Assembly (NCBI GenBank): GCA_036794395.1
Contig: DAIRGS010000155.1
Span: 1-16,789, forward strand
Direction: 5' to 3'
Length of the DNA: 16,789 nt
Source: DASXMX01 sp036794395
Lineage (GTDB): Bacteria > Planctomycetota > Phycisphaerae > Tepidisphaerales > Tepidisphaeraceae
Both the position numbers and the translations under genes were made by a program. The notes below the pieces were generated by a model, which saw only the letters and a program-made list of their open reading frames with translations, was not told where the DNA came from and did not search any database. Positions 1-5,937 of this stretch are shown piece by piece (positions within the stretch are counted from its first letter, which is position 1; each line of letters opens with the position of its first letter).

Positions 1-38
1 TGCCGAGCCGCGTTTTTCGATCAAGCATAAGCTCGGCA
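1..38. terminator. Hairpin at window edge, possible bidirectional terminator
   Basis: An 8-bp perfect inverted repeat (TGCCGAGC at 1-8, GCTCGGCA at 31-38) encloses 22 nt. In addition the first 17 bases, TGCCGAGCCGCGTTTTT, look like the descending arm and T-tract of a plus-strand intrinsic terminator whose ascending arm would lie left of the window. Read on the minus strand, the same bases would start a hairpin behind the zinc-ribbon gene. The partner arm cannot be seen, so this is inference. Positions 39-151 hold no gene that I recognise. Confidence 0.35.
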
Positions 39-151
39 GGAGCCTCGCACTCCCACTTTTTGCGTCGGAGGGGTCATATGCGATAGCCCTGCACCCGGGC
101 CCCTTCACCCCAAAATCCTGCTTCGGTCGCCAGGTAGAACACAACACCCGA

Positions 152-1204
152 TCACCTTCCCAGACAACTTGGGCACCTTAACCCCTCTCGCCCCATCTCC
201 ACCTTAAACGTCGGCTGCCGGCATGAAGGACACGCCGGCGCTTCGACCGAATCGGTTAACGGATCCCACACCACCGGCAGCCTCTGGCTCGCTTTTCCCT
301 TGGCAAGTATCGAAACCGAAACCATTAATTTCGGCTGATGCACCACCAGGAGATTGGTCAGCTTCAGCTCCACGCGCAATTGCGATTTTCGCCGCAACTC
401 GGCGATGCGAATCTGCTCCTCGCGCGCGATCGACTCCCGACGCGATTGGGCTCGCGCGGCCGCGGCTGCCAGGTCTGCTCCGCGCGTCGCGGGCGCCGCC
501 GCCTCCTCGCGCATTCTCTGATAATACCCGCGCATCCGGTTGATCTGCTTTTCCACCGCCCCCGACCATTCGCGCTTCCTCGCGTTCGCCACCGACGAAA
601 GGCTTCGGATCGCATGGCCCCGTGCCGTGCGGTATCCGGCCATCAATCCTTCATGCGGCGCCTCGGCCATCGGCATGTCGGGCTCCTCCGCGAGGCGATC
701 CAGCGCCATCAACCCATCCAGTTGCCGCACCTCCCGCAACTGATACAAATCAATCCCAACCGGGAGCAACATGTCCTCCTTCTGATCGCTGGCGAACGTC
801 GCCTTAAACCAATACACCGCCTGCGGAAAATACATCGCTCGAGTCCCCTCGAGGCTGATCGTCGCCCCGACCGGAAATGCAATTGAACGTTCCACACGGC
901 TGGCGATGTTGTGCGGGTTCAGATTCATCCCAACGCGGTAATACGTCGCCGAATTCCATCGCCCCGCCGCATCATTCAAAACCCGGTCAAACAGCGGGGA
1001 TCCAAACGTCGCCAGTTGCGCCTCGCGATGTTCCGGCAGCGCCTCCGGATCGAACGCCACCTGCATCATTTCCGCGCCGAGAAGCACGTCATAGACCTGC
1101 GGCTCAACCTCCTCCCACATCCCGTCCCGTGCCACCACATAATCGCGCAGGAATTCTTCCAAAGGCGATTGAACCCGTGCTGATCCGTCCGAAAATCGAT
1201 TCAT
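152..1204 (-). CDS. Uncharacterised 350-residue zinc-ribbon protein paired with a SNF2 helicase
   Basis: I do not recognise the family. The N-terminal two thirds is a globular region without a motif I can name. Residues about 200-280 are rich in Arg, Glu, Lys and Ala and probably helical or coiled coil. The C-terminus is a four-cysteine zinc ribbon (C325-x2-C328, then C344-x2-C347) that ends three residues before the stop, suggesting nucleic-acid or protein contact. The ATG at 1204 lies 12 bp after the stop of the upstream helicase on the same strand, and an AGGGG Shine-Dalgarno sits in that gap about 7 nt from the start, so the two genes are almost certainly co-transcribed. I infer that it works with the helicase as an accessory or client-recognition subunit, but nothing in the sequence gives an enzymatic activity. 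Confidence 0.8.
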   Translation of the reverse strand: MNRFSDGSARVQSPLEEFLRDYVVARDGMWEEVEPQVYDVLLGAEMMQVAFDPEALPEHREAQLATFGSPLFDRVLNDAAGRWNSATYYRVGMNLNPHNIASRVERSIAFPVGATISLEGTRAMYFPQAVYWFKATFASDQKEDMLLPVGIDLYQLREVRQLDGLMALDRLAEEPDMPMAEAPHEGLMAGYRTARGHAIRSLSSVANARKREWSGAVEKQINRMRGYYQRMREEAAAPATRGADLAAAAARAQSRRESIAREEQIRIAELRRKSQLRVELKLTNLLVVHQPKLMVSVSILAKGKASQRLPVVWDPLTDSVEAPACPSCRQPTFKVEMGREGLRCPSCLGR

Positions 1205-1216
1205 GGCATCTTTCCC

Positions 1217-1942
1217 CTATCCTTCGGGTGCAAACCGGCTGCCGAAGATCTTTTCGTCCTGCGCCTGCTGCCGGAAATACGCTGCCTTCGCCGCCAGCAG
1301 GCGGTTCCCCAATACTTCCATCCGCGACGCAAATTCATCCGCCCCGCTGGAAGCCGCCCATTCATCGGCGATCAGATCTTCAAACTCCTTTTCGTCATCG
1401 AGGTTCCCCAGGATCATGTCCACCTCACCGATCACCAGCTCGAACATGTTCAGCTTCGCTTCCAGAAGGTGCAGCACCGCCGCCTCGATGGTATTTCCCG
1501 CGACGAGATTGAAAACATGCACATCATGCTTCTGGCCGATCCGGCTCAGGCGCCCAACCCGCTGCTCGATGCGCATCGGGTTCCACGGCAAATCAAAATT
1601 GCACAGCCCGTGCGCGAACTGAAGGTTCCGGCCCTCGCTTCCCGACTCGGTGCAGACTAATACGCGCGCCGACTCGCGAAACTGCCCGATCGCCGCCTCC
1701 TTTTCCATCCGCGACAATCCGCCATGAAACATGGCAACCTCGATGCCCGCGTTTGAGATGACGCCGCGCAACATCTCCTGTGTCGCTCGAAACTGCGTGA
1801 ATACCACCAGCTTGTCCGGGAATTCCTCCAGAAGCCGCAGCAGGCGCGCCGCCTTCGCTCCGCCGGCGCGAAGGTCCCCCGTACGACTCAGCAAATCCTT
1901 CAATTTCTTTTTCTGCTCTGCCGGTTGTATCGGCTTTTTCAC
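1217..1942 (-). CDS. SNF2-family helicase, C-terminal part (frameshifted from N-terminal part)
   Basis: This frame holds the second RecA-like lobe (helicase C domain) of a SNF2/HepA ATPase. Visible motifs are KLVVFTQF (motif IV region, residues 44-51), a region around GRNLQFAHGLCNFDLPWNP (104-122, motif V) and QRVGRLSRIGQ (127-137, motif VI with the arginine finger). The first codon is GTG at 1942, but this is probably not an independent start: the frame has no lobe 1 and continues where the homology of the upstream frame stops. The two frames are offset by +1 around the run GGTGAAAAAGCC at about 1933-1945. Either the assembly has one base too many, the gene is truly broken, or the C-part is re-initiated at GTG. 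All later motifs are intact, which favours a recent or artefactual lesion. Confidence 0.85.
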   Translation of the reverse strand: MKKPIQPAEQKKKLKDLLSRTGDLRAGGAKAARLLRLLEEFPDKLVVFTQFRATQEMLRGVISNAGIEVAMFHGGLSRMEKEAAIGQFRESARVLVCTESGSEGRNLQFAHGLCNFDLPWNPMRIEQRVGRLSRIGQKHDVHVFNLVAGNTIEAAVLHLLEAKLNMFELVIGEVDMILGNLDDEKEFEDLIADEWAASSGADEFASRMEVLGNRLLAAKAAYFRQQAQDEKIFGSRFAPEG

Positions 1943-3341
1943 CCAGGTTCCCCAGCACCCCCGCCGCGGCCGCGGCCGAACTGCCCAGCGCCATCTGAAG
2001 CGTCAACAGCGTCATCCGGTTCAAATCCGTTGACTTCTTCTCTTTCTTTAATCCTTCCCTCACCAGCTCGGCAACCGCGTCGTAGAGCGCCCGCTCCCCA
2101 TCGTCCAAGCTCACCAATTCAGTCCGGGCGAAGCGCCGGGTGAATTCCAGGCCGACGTTGTTCCGCTTGTTCCGCACCATGACTTCCGCCAACAGTGCAT
2201 GCAGATCGCCCACGTTCGTCGGGGTCATCTTGTCGCCTTTTGCGACGAATCGCCGGCAAAAATCCTTGCGCGTGCTCAGCAGGCCCGGCTCCAGAAGCGT
2301 CACAAGATTGAACAACTCCTCCAGATTGTTCTGCACCGGCGTCGCGGTCAGCAGCAAGATGAACTGCTTCTCGATTTCGCTGGCGAATTTCCAAATCTCG
2401 GTTGTGCGATTCCGCAGATGGTGCGCTTCATCCACAATGACGATGTCCCACTTGCGCCCCAAAATCGCGCCGCGGTGCGGCTCGCGCTTGGCCGTATGAA
2501 TCGAAGCGATCACCCGATCGAACTTTCCCCACGCCGCCGCCCCCGCATCCCGAAATCCCGGCTCATCATGCGAGGTCAGCTCGATCCCAAATTTACGCCG
2601 CATCTCGCCCTGCCATTGCGCCATCAACGAAGGCGGAGTCAGAATCAAGACCGACCGCGCCAGCCCGCGCATCAGCAATTCCGACAGGATCAGGCCCGCC
2701 TCAACGGTCTTTCCCAGCCCCACTTCATCGCAGAGCATCGCCCGCCCGCGCATTCGCCGCAGCACCGTAACCGCCGTGCGCGTCTGGTGCTCGAGCACCT
2801 CCATCTCGTGGACCATCGGCAAGGAAATGAGTTGATCGAAGCCTGGCTGTGTCGCCAGCCGGGCCGCCTGCAAGCCCAGTTGAAACTCGATCAGATTCCG
2901 GCATTTGGGCGGCTGACTCACCAGCCGGGCATCCTCCGCATCCATCGGCCAGGCCAACCCGTCGCGCACCGGTCCCCCGATTATTTCGTTCTCAACCGGC
3001 GGCGAGCCACGTTTCACCACCAGCCGGTACCGGTTCGCCGAAACATATTCCAGCCAAACCGCTTCAACTGATCCCTCAAGCAAACCACCCTTGGGCGATG
3101 GCTCGATCATCAAAGCACTGCCATCATCAGAGAGCGTGGCTTTAACCAATCGCTTTGCCGCATCTTCGACAATCTGAGGTTGATCGCCCAGACCGACAAA
3201 CGACCGCGGAAGCTCCAGCCGGACCACCCCGTCGGCAACCCCGCCCACCCGAAGCTCAAATCGATCCCCCGCCACCAGATCAAAGGAAGCCAACGCACCA
3301 ATTTGACCCAATTTACCAGCCAAAACCGCCCTCCATGACAA
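1593..3341 (-). CDS. SNF2/HepA-type DNA-dependent ATPase, N-terminal part (frameshifted)
   Basis: An N-terminal domain of about 150 residues precedes lobe 1 of a SNF2 ATPase. Walker A is DEVGLGKT (205-212), Walker B is DEAHH (304-308), and motif III is LTATPVQNN (331-339). The HepA/RapA-like proteins of this superfamily are swi2/snf2 translocases that remodel protein-nucleic acid complexes. True homology ends near residue 468 (about 1940); the last 110 or so residues of this frame are a low-complexity shadow of the C-terminal part encoded one base away. Joined, the protein would be about 710 residues. The start is uncertain: TTG at 3341 is the first in frame, with further TTG codons shortly downstream and no convincing Shine-Dalgarno. 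It heads a two-gene unit with the zinc-ribbon protein and is divergent from nuoA. Confidence 0.85.
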   Translation of the reverse strand: MSWRAVLAGKLGQIGALASFDLVAGDRFELRVGGVADGVVRLELPRSFVGLGDQPQIVEDAAKRLVKATLSDDGSALMIEPSPKGGLLEGSVEAVWLEYVSANRYRLVVKRGSPPVENEIIGGPVRDGLAWPMDAEDARLVSQPPKCRNLIEFQLGLQAARLATQPGFDQLISLPMVHEMEVLEHQTRTAVTVLRRMRGRAMLCDEVGLGKTVEAGLILSELLMRGLARSVLILTPPSLMAQWQGEMRRKFGIELTSHDEPGFRDAGAAAWGKFDRVIASIHTAKREPHRGAILGRKWDIVIVDEAHHLRNRTTEIWKFASEIEKQFILLLTATPVQNNLEELFNLVTLLEPGLLSTRKDFCRRFVAKGDKMTPTNVGDLHALLAEVMVRNKRNNVGLEFTRRFARTELVSLDDGERALYDAVAELVREGLKKEKKSTDLNRMTLLTLQMALGSSAAAAAGVLGNLGEKADTTGRAEKEIEGFAESYGGPSRRRSEGGAPAAASGGIPGQAGGIHAVSSDTGDVARRHLKRGHRGCHVSWRIVADGKGGGDRAVSRVGARISLHRVGKRGPEPSVRARAVQF

Positions 3342-3651
3342 GCCAACAACAACGACCCCGAATGTGACGGCGCAGTCTAACTATCACCGCAACGCCATCA
3401 ACATCCCGCCACTTTGTGAACACCCCACGCACATTCCTTCGTTACCCTTTCGATTCAGCTCGCTGTACCATCTCCGAATTGGCGTGGTTGCTTCAGNNNN
3501 NNNNNNNNNNNNNNNNNNNNNNNNNNNNNNNNNNNNNCGCCATATTTCCCTAAAACCATTCTTGCCATAATTCATCATTCGAGTCCATCGCGCCGGCGTG
3601 TTTGCATTTCAAACCGGCTCCCCTAAAGTACGGTTCGAGGACTCTATACCG
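3342..3651. other. Divergent intergenic region between the helicase and nuoA, with assembly gap
   Basis: About 310 bp separate the divergent starts. The middle is unknown because of 41 Ns (3497-3537), so promoters for both directions may be missing. On the right side a weak sigma70-like pair, TTGCAT (3602-3607) and TAAAGT (3624-3629) with 16-bp spacing, lies before the nuoA start; it is not strong. A GTG-initiated extension of nuoA from 3598 is open but is rejected in favour of the ATG with a Shine-Dalgarno. No RNA gene is visible. Confidence 0.6.
3497..3537. other. Assembly gap (41 Ns)
   Basis: A run of 41 undetermined bases. It shows the sequence is a scaffolded draft, so single-base frameshifts elsewhere, such as that in the helicase, must be read with caution. 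Confidence 1.
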
Positions 3652-4083
3652 ATGACATTATCCGCAATGGGCATGCTCGCGCAGACGCTGGAAAATCAGG
3701 ATTCGTGGGCGCCGGTGGTATTGCTGCTGGTGATCGCGGTGGGGTTTGCCGTGGTGAATATTGGCGCGTCTCTGATAATTGGCCCCTCGAACACCGGGCC
3801 TGGCAAGGAAGAGACCTACGAGAGCGGCATGGTGCCGATCGGGGACACGCGAAAGCGGTTCAATGTCCGGTTTTACATCGTCGCCATGATCTTTCTGGTG
3901 TTCGACGTTGAAATCGTGTTTCTTTACCCGTGGGCAGCCATTTTCGGGCCCTCTGTGGGCAATCGGTCACAAGATGGGCGGGCATTCGGGACGATGCTGC
4001 TGGTGGAAATGGGCATCTTCGTCGCGATCCTGCTGCTGGCTTATATATACGCTTGGGGCAAGGGCGTTTTCCGGTGGGATTGA
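3652..4083 (+). CDS. nuoA: NADH-quinone oxidoreductase subunit A (complex I)
   Basis: This is the small membrane subunit NuoA/NdhC of proton-pumping complex I, 143 residues from the ATG at 3652, in the usual family range. There are three hydrophobic helices: one near the N-terminus (WAPVVLLLVIAVGFAVVNIG), one after the conserved loop (FYIVAMIFLVFDVEIVFLYPWA) and one near the C-terminus (LLVEMGIFVAILLLAYIYAW). Family hallmarks are the ETYESGMVPIG loop, the RFYIVAMIFLVFDVE stretch with the buried acidic residues, and the WGKGVFRW tail. The start at 3652 is chosen because CGAGGA (3636-3641) sits 10 nt upstream and the extra 18 residues from GTG 3598 do not look like NuoA. nuoB follows on the same strand after a repeat-filled gap. 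Confidence 0.95.
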   Translation: MTLSAMGMLAQTLENQDSWAPVVLLLVIAVGFAVVNIGASLIIGPSNTGPGKEETYESGMVPIGDTRKRFNVRFYIVAMIFLVFDVEIVFLYPWAAIFGPSVGNRSQDGRAFGTMLLVEMGIFVAILLLAYIYAWGKGVFRWD

Positions 4084-4091
4084 GTCTGGAG

Positions 4092-4175
4092 ATTTTCAAT
4101 TTGCGATTTGCAATCTCAGCTTTCAGATCTCGGATTTCAGATTTTCAAATCGGCAATCGCAAATCGCAAATCCCG
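4092..4175. repeat. Degenerate heptanucleotide tandem array, 12 units, between nuoA and nuoB
   Basis: Starting at 4092 the sequence reads in unbroken 7-base register for 12 units: attttca, atttgcg, atttgca, atctcag, ctttcag, atctcgg, atttcag, attttca, aatcggc, aatcgca, aatcgca, aatcccg. The ends are a 13-bp perfect inverted repeat (ATTTGCGATTTGC at 4099-4111 and GCAAATCGCAAAT at 4159-4171), so a transcript could fold into a long hairpin with a 47-nt loop. Heptameric short tandem repeats of this style are known from cyanobacteria (STRRs). Function is unknown. A second array occurs at 14415-14505. Confidence 0.85.
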
Positions 4176-4208
4176 TCCGTATGATATAGATTGATCAAAG
4201 GCGCAAAT

Positions 4209-4775
4209 ATGTTGGACACTCAAACCCTTCCCGACAATGTCTTGACGACTCAGTTGAAGCGCGTGGTGAATTGGGCCCGGCGGAGCTCGTTGTGGCCTTT
4301 GCCGTTCGCGACGGCGTGCTGCGGCATTGAGGTCATGGCGACGGCTTCGAGCCGGTATGATCTGGCGCGGTTCGGCGCCGAGGCAATGCGGTTCAGCCCC
4401 CGGCAGAGTGATCTGCTGATTGTCGCGGGCCGGGTGACGATCAAGATGATGCCGATCCTTCAGCACATCTATCAGCAGATGACCGAGCCCAAGTGGGTGA
4501 TCAGCATGGGCGCCTGTGCCAGCACCGGCGGCGTGTTTGACACCTACTCAACGATTCAGGGGATCGATCAGTTTATGCCGGTCGATGTGTATGTGCCTGG
4601 GTGCCCGCCACGGCCGGAAACGTTGATCGAAGGCATTATGGCGATCCAGCGGATCATTGATGAAGATGGCCTGCCCCCCGCCGGCAAACGTCGCCCACTC
4701 CAACTTGCCGTTGAGCCCAGTTACAAGCCGACGCCTCAACCAGTGCCGCTGACGGCCGGTGGGCGAATGATCTGA
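4209..4775 (+). CDS. nuoB: NADH-quinone oxidoreductase subunit B (complex I)
   Basis: NuoB/PSST carries iron-sulfur cluster N2, the last electron carrier before quinone, at the junction of the peripheral and membrane arms. The four cysteine ligands are visible in 188-residue numbering: tandem C37-C38 in the ATACCGIE motif, C103 in SMGACAS, and C132 in VPGCPPRPE. Length is normal for the family. ATG at 4209 is preferred over TTG at 4191 because AAAGG (4197-4201) gives a Shine-Dalgarno 7 nt away and the family starts near here. nuoA precedes it; no nuoC or nuoD follows. Before the transposon arrived, the next gene was the convergent CLC-F gene about 60 bp away, so the rest of complex I must be encoded elsewhere. 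No strong terminator is visible in the 60 bp after the stop. Confidence 0.96.
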   Translation: MLDTQTLPDNVLTTQLKRVVNWARRSSLWPLPFATACCGIEVMATASSRYDLARFGAEAMRFSPRQSDLLIVAGRVTIKMMPILQHIYQQMTEPKWVISMGACASTGGVFDTYSTIQGIDQFMPVDVYVPGCPPRPETLIEGIMAIQRIIDEDGLPPAGKRRPLQLAVEPSYKPTPQPVPLTAGGRMI

Positions 4776-4835
4776 TTGCGGAATTGTGCGCGATCGCGTT
4801 ATTTCGCTGATGTCATCGAAAGCTGATCCTCACTT

Positions 4836-4843
4836 CTATTTTT
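4836..4843. repeat. Left target-site duplication CTATTTTT
   Basis: These eight bases directly abut the outer end of the left inverted repeat. The identical octamer abuts the outer end of the right inverted repeat at 8144-8151. Eight base pairs is the duplication length reported for IS1595-family elements, so this fixes the ends of the transposon. Confidence 0.93.
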
Positions 4844-4870
4844 GGCATTAATATACTTGACGCACTCCCC
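4844..4870 (+). repeat. Left terminal inverted repeat of the IS1595 element
   Basis: It pairs with 8117-8143 reversed. The inner 18 bases are identical and the outer nine match at six positions (GGCATTAAT against GGCAACAAC). The core contains TTGACG, which doubles as the -35 box for the transposase promoter. Confidence 0.93.
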
Positions 4871-4885
4871 ATCAACGGCTAGTGT
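4857..4885 (+). promoter_or_regulatory. Transposase promoter, -35 inside the terminal repeat
   Basis: TTGACG (4857-4862) and TAGTGT (4880-4885) are separated by exactly 17 bp, the sigma70 optimum. The predicted transcription start, about 7 nt after the -10 box, falls on or next to the ATG at 4892, so the message would be leaderless or nearly so. A GGGG (4887-4890) lies only one base from the ATG, too close to act as a normal ribosome binding site. Assignment is by consensus only. Confidence 0.45.
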
Positions 4886-4891
4886 AGGGGC

Positions 4892-5896
4892 ATGAACGCG
4901 AAGGATAACACGACTGGCAACCAAACGACGAACCCCGAAACGCTTGTCGAGGCCGTCAAGATGTTCGCAAACGAAGATACCGCGTTGAAGTTCATGGTAT
5001 CGCTTCGCTGGCCGGAACAAGTTTGTTGCCCGCGTTGCGGTTCGGTGCGCGTCCGATTTATCGGCACTCGTCGCGTTTGGGAATGCCGCGAAAATCACCC
5101 ATGCCGCCGCTTCTCAATCAAGACCGGAACGATCATGGAAGATTCGCCTCTGCCCCTGAGCACTTGGCTTGTCGGTATCTGGCTTGAGGCGAACGCGAAA
5201 AATTCCATCAGCAGCTATGAGGTCATGCGGTCACTTGGCGTCACGCAAAAGACCGGATGGTTCATGCAGCAGCGTATCCGCCTCGCCATGCAGAACGGCG
5301 ACTTTTTCAAAAAGCTGACAGGTGAAGTCGAGGTCGATGAGACGTTCATCGGTGGCGAGGCCCGCAACATGCACAAGGGCCGACGCAAGGCCAAGGGCAG
5401 TGGAACAGTCGGCAAGGCCGTTGTTATGGGACTTCTACACCGGCATGGAGAAGTGCGTACCCTTGTTGTCGATAACACCCGTAGAAAGACGCTACAACCC
5501 GTTGTGCGGGCGCACGTCGAAAAAGGTACGGAAGTGTTTACCGACGCACTGGCGTCGTACACCGGCCTTGAAGCGGAATACATCCACAAGGTCATCAACC
5601 ATGCCGAGTGCTACGCCAAGGGCAACGTCCACACGAACGGACTTGAGAATTTTTGGAGCCTATTCAAGCGGTGCATTAAAGGGACTCACGTTTCGGTCGA
5701 ACCCTTCCATCTTTTCCGCTATCTGGACGCGGAATGCTTCCGGTTCAATAACCGGAAGGACGACGATGGCGGTCGGTTCATCGGCGCATTGAACGGCGTC
5801 ACTGGCAAACGTTTGACCTACAAGTGCCTGATCGGCGACAATTCGGAGGGCCGCATAATCGACAGCATCGCGGGAAACGACGGTTTTGATGCATAG
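4892..5896 (+). CDS. IS1595-family (ISXO2-like) DDE transposase
   Basis: This 334-residue transposase catalyses cut and insertion of the element through its terminal repeats. The N-terminus holds the zinc ribbon typical of this family (C46-PR-C49, then C65 and C71), followed by a helical DNA-binding region with the SSYEVMRSLGVTQKTGWFMQQRIR stretch at about 108-130. The catalytic domain shows D149 in GEVEVDETFIGG, D218 in VFTDALASY, and the NGLENFWSLFKR block with N249, E252 and K259, matching the ISXO2-like pattern with a downstream Asn/Lys pair. Length is a little above the family's usual 220-330. The ATG at 4892 follows the terminal-repeat promoter directly. The stop TAG overlaps a GTG that opens the next reading frame, so the nuclease may be translationally coupled. 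Confidence 0.96.
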   Translation: MNAKDNTTGNQTTNPETLVEAVKMFANEDTALKFMVSLRWPEQVCCPRCGSVRVRFIGTRRVWECRENHPCRRFSIKTGTIMEDSPLPLSTWLVGIWLEANAKNSISSYEVMRSLGVTQKTGWFMQQRIRLAMQNGDFFKKLTGEVEVDETFIGGEARNMHKGRRKAKGSGTVGKAVVMGLLHRHGEVRTLVVDNTRRKTLQPVVRAHVEKGTEVFTDALASYTGLEAEYIHKVINHAECYAKGNVHTNGLENFWSLFKRCIKGTHVSVEPFHLFRYLDAECFRFNNRKDDDGGRFIGALNGVTGKRLTYKCLIGDNSEGRIIDSIAGNDGFDA

Positions 5897-5937
5897 TGCG
5901 CCACGTGTTCCGCGTGCAAGTATCACGTGAAATCAAA

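Noticed and set aside
877..1512. A 211-codon plus-strand frame
   Set aside because: It is proline- and arginine-rich shadow of the zinc-ribbon gene and helicase end on the other strand.
1930..1945. Programmed -1 frameshift of the dnaX type in the helicase
   Set aside because: The run has only five A's, the zero frame reads GGT GAA AAA GCC, and the needed shift is +1, not -1.
2199..3071. A 290-codon plus-strand frame
   Set aside because: It lies opposite the SNF2 lobe 1 motifs and has the Arg/Gln/His-rich composition of an antisense shadow.
152..3341. DISARM system, because of the SNF2 helicase
   Set aside because: No methyltransferase, DrmA, DrmB or DrmC gene is present nearby; one helicase is not enough. 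The single PLD-like gene at 13831 is more than 10 kb away and separated by housekeeping genes.
4789..4798. CGCGATCGCG palindrome after nuoB as an operator or terminator
   Set aside because: A 10-base self-complementary word with no loop and no T-tract in GC-rich DNA is too weak to call.
5896..5937. GTG start of the nuclease overlapping the transposase stop
   Set aside because: It is possible by coupling, but the 14 added residues look unlike the family N-terminus, while MAITTHQVNLDALI from 5938 fits a DUF262 start. Kept only as an alternative.
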